From NCBI GenBank assembly GCA_003451675.1, contig DMCY01000028.1:8357-72356 (forward strand): a stretch of 64,000 bases of DNA, written 5' to 3'. Positions 51,035 to 59,514 of this stretch are shown piece by piece (the stretch's first letter is position 1; every line of letters starts with the position of its first letter). This stretch comes from Candidatus Atribacteria bacterium (GTDB lineage: Bacteria > Atribacterota > JS1 > SB-45 > 34-128). The notes under the pieces are model-generated. The model worked only from the letters and a program-made list of their open reading frames with translations. It was not told the origin of the DNA and searched no databases. The translations under genes and the position numbers were made by a program.

Positions 51035-52344
51035 GTGAAAACCAAAATAATTATAGTTTCAATACTTTTGCTTTTATTTGTAGTATTTACAGGTGGCTGC
51101 TTACAAATTATGGAAGAGTTGGGTAGCATAACAAGTCCTTCTCTAGAAGTGGACAGAGGTGGTGATGGTGTGGTGGATTATTGGGCGGTTATAGTAGGGA
51201 TAGAAGACTACCAATTTATAACAGATCTTTCATATACTATTGATGATGCTGTTGATATGGAAGATGTGTTAGTGTCTTATAGTAACTGGGATAGCAACAA
51301 TATAGAGCTATTAACTGATGAAATGGCAAGTAAAACTGGTGTATATGTAGCTATAAAAAACATGGCCAAAAATGAAAATGCAGATGCAGATGATGTGTAC
51401 TTATTTTTCTTCTCAGGACATGGCTCTCGTATTCCAGATGAAGACAGTCCTGCAGAAGAGAGCGATGGCTATGATGAGGTAATTTGCCCGTATGATACAA
51501 CGGGGGATCTAGAAAATATCATATCTGATGATGAGTTAGGTGGATGGCTAACAGAGTGTAAAGGAAATGTCGTTGTAATCTTGGATACCTGTATGAGCGG
51601 AGGTTTTACAAAGGGCATGGAAGAAAAGGTGAAAACTTTCCCCAATCCCCATGTTGCTAAAGATGCTGTTGCAAGACGACATTTTGCCGAAGGTCTGGTA
51701 GAACACTTTAAACAACAACCCATTTCACGAGATCTTAACCAGGAAGAATATGTAGTTTTAATGGCTTGCGAGGAGGATAAATCTGCTTATGAATCTCGCA
51801 GACTTAAAAATGGGGTATTTACATATTACATTGTAGAAGGGCTCGGGGGCCAGCTGATGCAAATAGTGATAACAATATATCAGCCGAAGAGGATTTCTAT
51901 TATGCAGATCCATTAGTTCTCGAGTATAAGCCCACGAATCAAGATCCACAAATATGGGATGATTATGCAGGAGATCTCATGTTAGTAATTTCATCGGCTA
52001 CCTCTTATACTATGCATATCCATAATATTACAATGGAGCTTGAGACTGTGTCTCATGGTCCAAATGATTTTACTAACGCTAAAGTAACTGTAACCATTTT
52101 TGATGCGAGTGACAATCCTGTTGATGGAGCAACTGTATCTGGCACTTGGAGTGGAGCGACTACTGATACTGATTCTGGGGTAACTGACGCCAGTGGGCAA
52201 GTAAGTTTGGAATCAGATAAGGTAAAAAATCCTCCAAGCGGAACAACCTTCACCTTTACAGTAAATGATGTTACAAAAGAAGGATGGACATATGACTCGG
52301 GAAATAGTGTAACATCTGGAAGTATAACAGTTCCACAAGAATGA
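51035..52344 (+). pseudogene. Caspase-like (C14) lipoprotein with Ig-like domain, frameshifted
   Basis: The first frame (51035-51916, GTG start after GGAGG) gives a lipoprotein signal (LLLLFVVFTGGCLQ) and a caspase domain. H129 lies in YLFFFSGHGSRIPDE and C186 in VVVILDTCMSGG. After VEGLGG the frame runs into unrelated residues. In the +1 frame the sequence continues perfectly as GPADANSDNNISAEEDFYYA, then through an Ig-like domain to 52344. The break is at a run of five G (51851-51855); a sixth G would restore about 436 residues. It may be a real mutation, programmed shift or base-calling error. Confidence 0.88.
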
Positions 52345-52397
52345 AGTATTAAAGTGAAACGATTTATTAAAGAGGTTGTAATCGATTAAATTATAGA

Positions 52398-52441
52398 CAG
52401 AGGCTGGGAAGATTAAAAGAAGCCCCAACCTCTGCCTTTTT
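52398..52441 (+). terminator. Terminator-like hairpin after the caspase-like gene
   Basis: CAGAGGCTGGG and CCCAACCTCTG form the stem before CCTTTTTAATT. It is homologous to the hairpin at 47880-47925, including flanking sequence (TCTGCCTTTTTAATT in both). Confidence 0.75.
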
Positions 52442-52476
52442 AATTCCACTTTTTAAAGAGAAGGAGGTAATTAGCC

Positions 52477-52506
52477 ATGAGAGTAGTAATATTATCATCA
52501 AAGTAA
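52477..52506 (+). pseudogene. Deletion remnant of a second BsuPI inhibitor gene
   Basis: A strong AAGGAGG site leads to a 9-codon frame MRVVILSSK. The upstream part AAAGAGAAGGAGGTAATTAG matches the leader of the inhibitor gene (AAAGAGAAGGTGATAGTTAG). The downstream part AATATTATCATCAAAGTAAA matches its last codons (AATATCATCATCATAGTGAA). The middle of the gene is missing. So the caspase gene once had its own inhibitor partner, now lost by internal deletion. Confidence 0.65.
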
Positions 52507-52763
52507 AATAAGCAAAGCTCTCCCTCCAGAAGTAAGAGCAAGAATCTATCCTATTATTTTATCTTTTCTCTATTTAAAAATATTTTTCATTTTTGTTTCG
52601 ACAAAAAGAGGATTTTTGAAAAATTTGTTGAATATATAATTATACAAAACTTTTTAACTTCATTTTATTACAAAGGAGGTGAGAAGAAAATAAAAGAAGA
52701 TAAGAGGATTATGATTTGAAAAAATTAATCCAAAGTGGTCGAAAAAAAGGAGGTTAATTAAAA
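52507..52763. other. Gap upstream of the second nucleotidase
   Basis: No gene is seen. AAAAAGAGGATTTTTGAAAAATTTGTTGAATATATAATTATAC near 52602-52644 is a likely promoter area. A stray AAAGGAGGTGAG (52672-52683) with no gene behind it suggests a decayed start. The real ribosome-binding site is AAAGGAGG at 52747-52754. Confidence 0.45.
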
Positions 52764-54233
52764 ATGAGAAAGAAAGCATTAAGAATTTTTGCCATTGCGC
52801 TGTTTGTGACATTTTTGTGTATTGGTACAGTATTAGCAAGTGAGACAGTTACCATACTTCACCAGAATGATGTACATGGCTGGTTCTTCCCTGAAGAGAC
52901 TAAAGTAAGTTGGGCCAGGGTGCAGGAAATGATTAAAGATGAGTTTATGCAGGAGTCAAGTTCACTTTATATTTTAGCTGGCGATCTATTCACTGGACCA
53001 CCATTCCCAGAAGAACTAAAAAGTGTTTGTGAATATAAAGTGTGGAATCTTTTCTGGGAAGGTTTTGGGGAAATGAAAGACCGAGTCTGGATTTCTGCAG
53101 GAAATCATGAGTTTGATGATAAACCATTTGATCCTTCTGTATTTGAATCAACAATTCTCTGTGCCAATCTTGTAAAAGTAGGAAAACCGGTTTGCACGCC
53201 CTATACGATAGTCAAAACCGCTGAAGGTTTACGGATTGGTATTATCGGGCTCATCATGGAGGATTTAGATAAAGTTGCGGGAAGAGGATATACTGAAGGG
53301 TTGAGTCAGACTTCAAAATTAGAAGAGGTAAAAAAATTTGTAGCTGAAACGGGTAAACTGGATTTAACCATAATTTCTATCCATGATGATATAGAGGATA
53401 TCGAAGAATTAGCGGCCTCAATTCCCAAAGAATTAGGTGTAGATTTAATTGTATCCGGGCATTCCCATTTAGAGTTTCATGAACCAAGAAAGATAAATGA
53501 CATTTATATCTTGCAAGCAGGGTCATATAATAAGTTTTTGGGATGTGCAAAAATGGTAGTTGATGGTGGTAAAATTGTTAGCATAGATGAAGAGCTTATT
53601 CCCCTTGAACCTACTCCCTTAGAAAAATATTTAGCATATCTTAAAACTAAAGTTGATGAAGTAATGGGGCCGACGATTGCAGTATTAGAGAAGTCTCTAA
53701 CTACCACAAGAGAAGGAGAGTGTACCTCTGGTGATTTTGTTGCAGATTCATTCAAGTGGAAAAATGGAACTGATATTGCTATGACTAACTCCAGTTCCCT
53801 GAGAATCGATATTCCTGCCGGAGAACTTAAAGAAGGGCAATTAAAGATTTTAGTCCCCTGGGGCAATCATCTTTTGACTACTGAATTGACCGGCAAATTA
53901 ATACTTCAAATTTTAGAGGGAGAAGCAGTAATTCATAGAAATCAAGTTTCAGGATTGAGTTATAAATTTGATAGTTCTAAACCTGAAGGAAAGAGAGTGA
54001 TTGAAGTATTAATCAATGGAAAACCACTTGAACCAGATAAAATTTATACATTTACCTATAATTCGTACTGTGCAGCAGATAGTAAAATCAAAAAATATCT
54101 AAATCTCGAACCAGGGACCCTCAAATGGAACGATACCGGCTATATTGATTATGACACTATGATTGAATATGCCAAAGAACTTAAAGTAATTGTCAAAGAA
54201 TTAGAAGATAGAATAGTAGATGTAGCTAAGTAA
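52764..54233 (+). CDS. 5'-nucleotidase/UshA-family exported enzyme
   Basis: The 489-aa exported metallophosphoesterase has a signal peptide (LRIFAIALFVTFLCIGTVLA), catalytic motifs VTILHQNDVHGWFF, LAGDLFTGPPF, SAGNHEFDDKPF and VSGHSHLEFHEP, and a 5'-nucleotidase C-terminal domain (about 290-489). It is related to the LysM-bearing protein at 32125 but lacks LysM, so it should be periplasmic and free. Substrates are probably nucleotides or cyclic nucleotides. Confidence 0.87.
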   Translation: MRKKALRIFAIALFVTFLCIGTVLASETVTILHQNDVHGWFFPEETKVSWARVQEMIKDEFMQESSSLYILAGDLFTGPPFPEELKSVCEYKVWNLFWEGFGEMKDRVWISAGNHEFDDKPFDPSVFESTILCANLVKVGKPVCTPYTIVKTAEGLRIGIIGLIMEDLDKVAGRGYTEGLSQTSKLEEVKKFVAETGKLDLTIISIHDDIEDIEELAASIPKELGVDLIVSGHSHLEFHEPRKINDIYILQAGSYNKFLGCAKMVVDGGKIVSIDEELIPLEPTPLEKYLAYLKTKVDEVMGPTIAVLEKSLTTTREGECTSGDFVADSFKWKNGTDIAMTNSSSLRIDIPAGELKEGQLKILVPWGNHLLTTELTGKLILQILEGEAVIHRNQVSGLSYKFDSSKPEGKRVIEVLINGKPLEPDKIYTFTYNSYCAADSKIKKYLNLEPGTLKWNDTGYIDYDTMIEYAKELKVIVKELEDRIVDVAK

Positions 54234-54296
54234 TTTAGTAATCAGAGACTATCAAAATCTATGAGGGGAGGCCCTTTAACAAACTTTTTAGTAGCA

Positions 54297-54372
54297 AGTA
54301 GGACAGGCAAGATGCCTGTCCTACTCCCCCTCACCCTAACCCTCTCCCACCGAGGGGAGAGGGTTAGGGTGA
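54297..54372. repeat. Two adjacent palindromes (AGTAGGACAGGCA and TCACCCTAACCCTCTCCC types)
   Basis: AGTAGGACAGGCA-AGA-TGCCTGTCCTACT (54297-54325) is followed by TCACCCTAACCCTCTCCC...GGGGAGAGGGTTAGGGTGA (54331-54372). The second type is a widely distributed intergenic palindrome in bacteria, also present in degraded form at 42710-42750. They lie between convergent genes and may terminate both. Confidence 0.8.
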
Positions 54373-54483
54373 TTGCCTCGATTCCTGCCGTCACTCGTGA
54401 GGATTTTATAGACAGGCGAGATAACCCATGTTGGCGAGTTTGATGAATCAAACCCCTACAGGGAATTCATTAAATACCTATAC

Positions 54484-56445
54484 CTAAAAGACTTTTTTAA
54501 TTTTTAAGGTTAATTCTTTTTGGGTTTTAGTTAGGGTTTTAAGTTCCTGGTTAGATTTCTTTAAATCAATCATCAGGTTTTGGACTTTTTTCGAATCCTT
54601 TAGTATTACAGGGTCGCATAGTTGTTTCTCTATTGCGGCTTTATTTTTTTCTAAAACCTTTATTCTTTCTTCGGCTGATTTTAGTGTATCCAGAATATCT
54701 TTATTCCGTCGGTAGAGACGATTTCGTTCTTCTGCTTCTTTCTGTTTTCTCAGCTTATCCAAGGTTTTTATTTTTAACTTCGATTGTTCCACTCTTTTAG
54801 TTTTAGCAGCTAACTCACCATCATTAGTTTCTGCCAGCAATTGAGTTCGCTTTTCTATAAAATAGGAATAGTTCCCGGGATAATCATAAATCCGCCCATC
54901 GCGAATTTCAATTACCCGGGTTATCAGACTGTCTAAAAAGAAACGGTCATGAGATACAATCAAGATAGTCCCGCTGTATTTTAATAAAGCTTGCTGAAAC
55001 AATTCTTTAGTTGTAATGTCTAGGTGATTGGTTGGTTCATCGAGTATTAAAAAATTAGATTCCTGCATCAGAATCTTTGCCAAAGCCAGGCGGGATTTTT
55101 CTCCTCCGGAGAGAACACTAATCGGTTTATAAACAGCATCACCGGAGAAGAGGAAAGCTCCCAACAAATTTCTCCTTTCTCCGGTAGTCATAGAACTTGG
55201 TTCAGCAGATATTTCCTCCCAGATAGAATTATTATAGTTGAGATTTTCAGAGCTTTCCTGAGAGAAGAAAGCCAGATTTACTTTATGCCCTAAATCTACT
55301 GTGCCGGCAGTCGGTCTTTCTCTTTTGCTGATTAATCGGGAAAGGGTAGATTTGCCTGCCCCGTTTACCCCCACCAGAGCTACTCTTTCGCCCCGGTGTA
55401 AGGTAAAATTTAGTCCGTTGAATACGGCAATTTCTTCATATTTTTTGGCAAGGTTCTCTACACTTACCACTTTATCCCCGCTTCGGGGACATTTGGGAAA
55501 ATAGATGGCTGCTTTTTTCGGCGCTTTATCAATTTTTACTATTTGAATTTTTTCCAGCATCTTTATTCTGCTTTGCACCTGGGCTGCCTTAGTGTTTTTG
55601 TAACGAAATCTTTCGATGAAGGCTTCAGTCTTAGCTATCTTTTCCTGTTGGTTTTTGGCTTCTTTTTGTAATAGTTCATGTCGTTTTTCTTTTTCCTTTA
55701 GATAGTAGGAAAAATTACCCTCATAGATGGTTAATTTCTGATGGGCCAATTCTGCAATCTGGGTCATAAGTTTATCCATAAAGTACCGGTCATGAGAAAT
55801 AACCATTATAGTTCCGGAAAAATTTAGGAGCCAACTTTCCAACCACTCCAAACTTTCTGTATCCAGATGGTTGGTGGGTTCATCAAGCAAAATTATATCC
55901 GGTGAAGAAAGCAGTATGGAAGCCAGTATTATGCGCATCTTCCATCCGCCGGAGAATTCGGTACATTGCCGGGTGAAATCTTTTTCCCGGAAGCCTAAAC
56001 CTTTGAGAACTTTATGAGCCTGGGTAGAGAAAGTATAACCACCCCGGTGCTCAAAGAGGTTGGTGATACTTTCATATTTTTTAAGAGCTGCCTGATATTT
56101 GCCCGATTCAGTAGAAAGCGAGGTCAGATGTTCTTCACAAACTTTCAGGGAATATTCTAATTTAGCAATACCTGATTTCTCCTTTAAATAGGAGATGAGG
56201 TCGATGTTACTACTTTTAAGTTCGATTAAATCCTGGGGAAGGTAGCCAATCCGCCGATTTCGTGGTAAAGTAATATTACCTTTATCGGGTTGAACAAGTC
56301 CTACGATAGCGCGAAATAGGGTGGTCTTTCCGGTACCGTTATTACCCACCAGACCGATGCGGTTGCCCCTGGGGATTCTCCAGTTTAAATTATCAAAGAG
56401 AACTTTCTCCTGGAAGCCGATGCTGATATTTTCAAGGGAAATCAT
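54484..56445 (-). CDS. ABC-F family ATPase (YheS-like)
   Basis: The 653-aa soluble protein has two ABC domains without membrane segments: Walker A GNNGTGKTT and GVNGAGKST, signatures FSGGWKMR and LSGGEKSR, and two LLDEPTNHLD / ILDEPTNHLD Walker B blocks. The inter-domain linker (FIERFRYKNTKAAQVQSRIK) is the P-site tRNA interaction motif. The arm and C-terminal coiled coil (about 540-653) fit YheS/Uup-like ABC-F proteins, which act on stalled ribosomes. It is the only clear minus-strand gene in the window. Confidence 0.92.
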   Translation of the reverse strand: MISLENISIGFQEKVLFDNLNWRIPRGNRIGLVGNNGTGKTTLFRAIVGLVQPDKGNITLPRNRRIGYLPQDLIELKSSNIDLISYLKEKSGIAKLEYSLKVCEEHLTSLSTESGKYQAALKKYESITNLFEHRGGYTFSTQAHKVLKGLGFREKDFTRQCTEFSGGWKMRIILASILLSSPDIILLDEPTNHLDTESLEWLESWLLNFSGTIMVISHDRYFMDKLMTQIAELAHQKLTIYEGNFSYYLKEKEKRHELLQKEAKNQQEKIAKTEAFIERFRYKNTKAAQVQSRIKMLEKIQIVKIDKAPKKAAIYFPKCPRSGDKVVSVENLAKKYEEIAVFNGLNFTLHRGERVALVGVNGAGKSTLSRLISKRERPTAGTVDLGHKVNLAFFSQESSENLNYNNSIWEEISAEPSSMTTGERRNLLGAFLFSGDAVYKPISVLSGGEKSRLALAKILMQESNFLILDEPTNHLDITTKELFQQALLKYSGTILIVSHDRFFLDSLITRVIEIRDGRIYDYPGNYSYFIEKRTQLLAETNDGELAAKTKRVEQSKLKIKTLDKLRKQKEAEERNRLYRRNKDILDTLKSAEERIKVLEKNKAAIEKQLCDPVILKDSKKVQNLMIDLKKSNQELKTLTKTQKELTLKIKKVF

Positions 56446-56880
<435 letters not shown>

Positions 56881-58146
56881 ATGAAAGATAATAATTCATT
56901 CGACGTTGTGGTAATAGGCGGGGGACCAGCTGGGATGATGGCAGCCGGCCGGGCAGCAGAATTAGGAGCAAAGGTCATTTTAATCGAAAAGAACGAGATT
57001 CTGGGTAAAAAATTGCTGATTACCGGCAAGGGACGCTGTAATTTTACCCATAATGAATTTGATATAAGAAAATTCGCCGAAAAGTTCGGTAGAAATGGAC
57101 GTTTTCTTTATGGGGCTTTGTCGGTATTTGGGGTGCGTGAGGTGATTGATTTTTTTGAATCCCGAGGAGTAAAAGGTAAGGTAGAACAAGGGGATAGAAT
57201 TTTTCCGGAGAAGGCTAACGCCCAAGATATATTGAATGTGTTTATAAAATATTTGGCTGAGGGAAAAGTTCATATTTTGCTAAATACTGAAGTGGTCGGC
57301 TTTAAGCAGGAGAAGGGAAAAATATCTCAGGTTCTACTTCGAGACCGTAAGATAAGTGCTGATAAATTTATTATCTGTGCAGGAGGAAAGGCATATCCCC
57401 AGACCGGTTCTACTGGTGACGGCTATCGTTGGGCTGAACAATTGGGACACACTGTAATTGTGCCTGTCCCCGCCCTTAATCCGGTAAAGACTTCTGAAGA
57501 TTGGGTGAAAGAACTACAGGGTTTATCTTTAAAAAATGTTTTTCTCCAATTATTCCAAAATAATAAGAAGAAAGATGAACGTTTTGGTGAAATGCTTTTT
57601 ACCCACTTTGGAGTAAGCGGTCCTATCGTTATGGATATGAGTAAAAATATCGGAGCACTGTTGAAGAATGGTCCGGTAAAATTGATCTTAGATTTAAAAC
57701 CGGCTCTGGATTTTAAAAAATTGGATAAACGTATCCAGCGAGATTTTCGGGAGTTTAAGGGGAGAATGTTTAAGAATTCACTGAAAGGATTATTGCCTTT
57801 ATCAATGATACCGTTAATTATTAAACTTTCTGGTATAGAGCCGAATAAGCAAGTGGATCACCTGACTCGGGAGGAAAGAAATAAATTGGTTCACCTGTTA
57901 AAAGAATTAGAATTAACTCCCACAGGACTATTAGGATTTAAGTGGTCGGTGGTAACCAGCGGAGGAGTTGCCCTTAAAGAAGTGAATCCTAATACCATGG
58001 GTTCTAAGAAGATCAAAAACCTTTATTTTGCCGGGGAAATATTGGATCTTGACGGCCCTTCCGGAGGATATAATCTGCAGGAATGTTGGAGTACCGGATA
58101 TCTGGCTAGCCAAAGTGCTGCAAAGGTACTAAAAAAATCTTTGTAA
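56881..58146 (+). CDS. HI0933/BaiN-family flavoprotein
   Basis: The flavoprotein of about 421 aa has a FAD-binding GGGPAGMMAAGRAAELGA (about 14-31), KKLLITGKGRCNFTH, the HI0933 insert domain, and GGYNLQECWSTGYLASQSAA near the end. The family includes aminoacetone oxidase-like and bile-acid reductase BaiN proteins; the reaction here is unknown. The reading frame is open 159 bases further upstream, but that stretch is translated repeat sequence, so ATG 56881 with AAGAAGGA upstream is preferred. Confidence 0.88.
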   Translation: MKDNNSFDVVVIGGGPAGMMAAGRAAELGAKVILIEKNEILGKKLLITGKGRCNFTHNEFDIRKFAEKFGRNGRFLYGALSVFGVREVIDFFESRGVKGKVEQGDRIFPEKANAQDILNVFIKYLAEGKVHILLNTEVVGFKQEKGKISQVLLRDRKISADKFIICAGGKAYPQTGSTGDGYRWAEQLGHTVIVPVPALNPVKTSEDWVKELQGLSLKNVFLQLFQNNKKKDERFGEMLFTHFGVSGPIVMDMSKNIGALLKNGPVKLILDLKPALDFKKLDKRIQRDFREFKGRMFKNSLKGLLPLSMIPLIIKLSGIEPNKQVDHLTREERNKLVHLLKELELTPTGLLGFKWSVVTSGGVALKEVNPNTMGSKKIKNLYFAGEILDLDGPSGGYNLQECWSTGYLASQSAAKVLKKSL

Positions 58147-58181
58147 GTTTCTTTAACTATTCTTAAGTCTAATTCAATTTA

Positions 58182-58190
58182 TGCTATAAT
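58182..58190 (+). promoter_or_regulatory. Extended -10 promoter for sbcDC
   Basis: TGCTATAAT (TATAAT at 58185-58190) has the TG-n extension. The expected -35 region is weak. It lies 83 bases before sbcD. Confidence 0.45.
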
Positions 58191-58272
58191 TAATTATTAT
58201 CTAAAATGTAAAAAATTAGAATAAGGATTATTATTTTCTAAAATTATTATCTTAACTAGAGGAAAAAGCTAA

Positions 58273-59496
58273 ATGAAATTTCTTCACATAGCCGATATTC
58301 ATTTAGGAATGGAAAATTATGGACGTATAGACCCTTCCACCGGCCTGCATACCCGATTAAAAGATTTTATAAAATGTTTTAGTTTTGCTATCGATGTTGC
58401 CCTTGAAGAAAAGGTGGATTTAGTAATATTCACCGGCGATGCTTATAAAAACACTAATCCAAATCCTACCCACCAGCGTGAATTCGCCCGGCAAATCTAC
58501 AGATTAAGCGAAGCAGAAATCCCGCTAGTTATGATAAATGGGAATCACGATAACCCAGTATCTTTCGGCAAGGCCACTTCTTTAGATATCTTCGATACTT
58601 TAAATGTCTCTGGGATAAAAGTGGTAACCGAGCCCGAGCTGTTTAACATTGAGACCAAGGCAGGGCCGGTCCAGGTCTTCGGTCTGCCCTGGCCCGCCAA
58701 GAACCTCTTTCTTAACAAAGAAGAGTATAAGGATTTTACTGATGAGGAAATTACTAAAGAGATTCAGAAAAGAGCGGGTAAAAAGATTAAGGAATATGCC
58801 CGGATGATGAAACCGGGTATCCCCGCCATTTTTACTGCTCACCTGGCTGCTGCAGAAGCAACTTATTCCGGTTCAGAGAGGTCGGCAATAATCGGAAGAG
58901 ACCCGATATTTTCCACTCAAGCATTGGCTCAAAAAGAATTTGATTATGTAGCTTTGGGCCATATCCATAAATTTCAAGATTTAAATCCCGATAATCATCC
59001 TCCGGTAGTCTATCCGGGAAGTATCGAAAGAATAAATTTTGGTGAGGAGAAGGATGATAAAGGAGTTTGTTTGGTGAACATAGAAAAAGGCAAAACTTCT
59101 TATGAGTTTATCCCTCTCCCTGCCCGAAAGTTTGTTACTATTGATGTGGTAATTAGCCAAGAACAAGATCCCACTAATGCTTTGTTAGGAGAAATTGAAA
59201 AGTATGATCTATCTGAGGCAGTGGTGAGGGTATTTTATACTATGCCTGCAGAGAGGGAAGATTTACTGGATTTTAAAAGGATACACTCTGCCTTGGAAGA
59301 AGCCTTTTTGGTAACCGCTATCGCCAAAAAATCTAAACCAGTGGAGCGGGCTAAGAGGGCAGAAATTTCAGAAGATTTAGGGATGTTGGAAGCTATGGAT
59401 AAATATATTCAAAATAGTCCTGATTTAATTCCTTTATCAAAAGAATTGAAAACTTATGCCCAGGAGTTAGAAAAAGAATTAGAAGAAAATGTATAA
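58273..59496 (+). CDS. sbcD: SbcD/Mre11-type nuclease subunit
   Basis: The 407-aa nuclease has the five phosphoesterase motifs: LHIADIHLGMENYG, VIFTGDAYKNTNP, INGNHDNPVSFG, FTAHLAAAEA and VALGHIHKFQDL. With SbcC it forms the Mre11-Rad50 complex that processes hairpins and DNA ends. The C-terminal cap and SbcC-binding helices (about 290-407) are present. The SbcC gene follows 18 bases later. Confidence 0.93.
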   Translation: MKFLHIADIHLGMENYGRIDPSTGLHTRLKDFIKCFSFAIDVALEEKVDLVIFTGDAYKNTNPNPTHQREFARQIYRLSEAEIPLVMINGNHDNPVSFGKATSLDIFDTLNVSGIKVVTEPELFNIETKAGPVQVFGLPWPAKNLFLNKEEYKDFTDEEITKEIQKRAGKKIKEYARMMKPGIPAIFTAHLAAAEATYSGSERSAIIGRDPIFSTQALAQKEFDYVALGHIHKFQDLNPDNHPPVVYPGSIERINFGEEKDDKGVCLVNIEKGKTSYEFIPLPARKFVTIDVVISQEQDPTNALLGEIEKYDLSEAVVRVFYTMPAEREDLLDFKRIHSALEEAFLVTAIAKKSKPVERAKRAEISEDLGMLEAMDKYIQNSPDLIPLSKELKTYAQELEKELEENV

Positions 59497-59514
59497 AAGA
59501 GAAAGGATTAAAAA

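Noticed and set aside
54242..54451. Opposing frames over the palindromes before the ABC-F gene
   Set aside because: Both strands are open only because the palindromes lack stops; the translated text is a known repeat artefact (LTLTLSPRWERVRVR).
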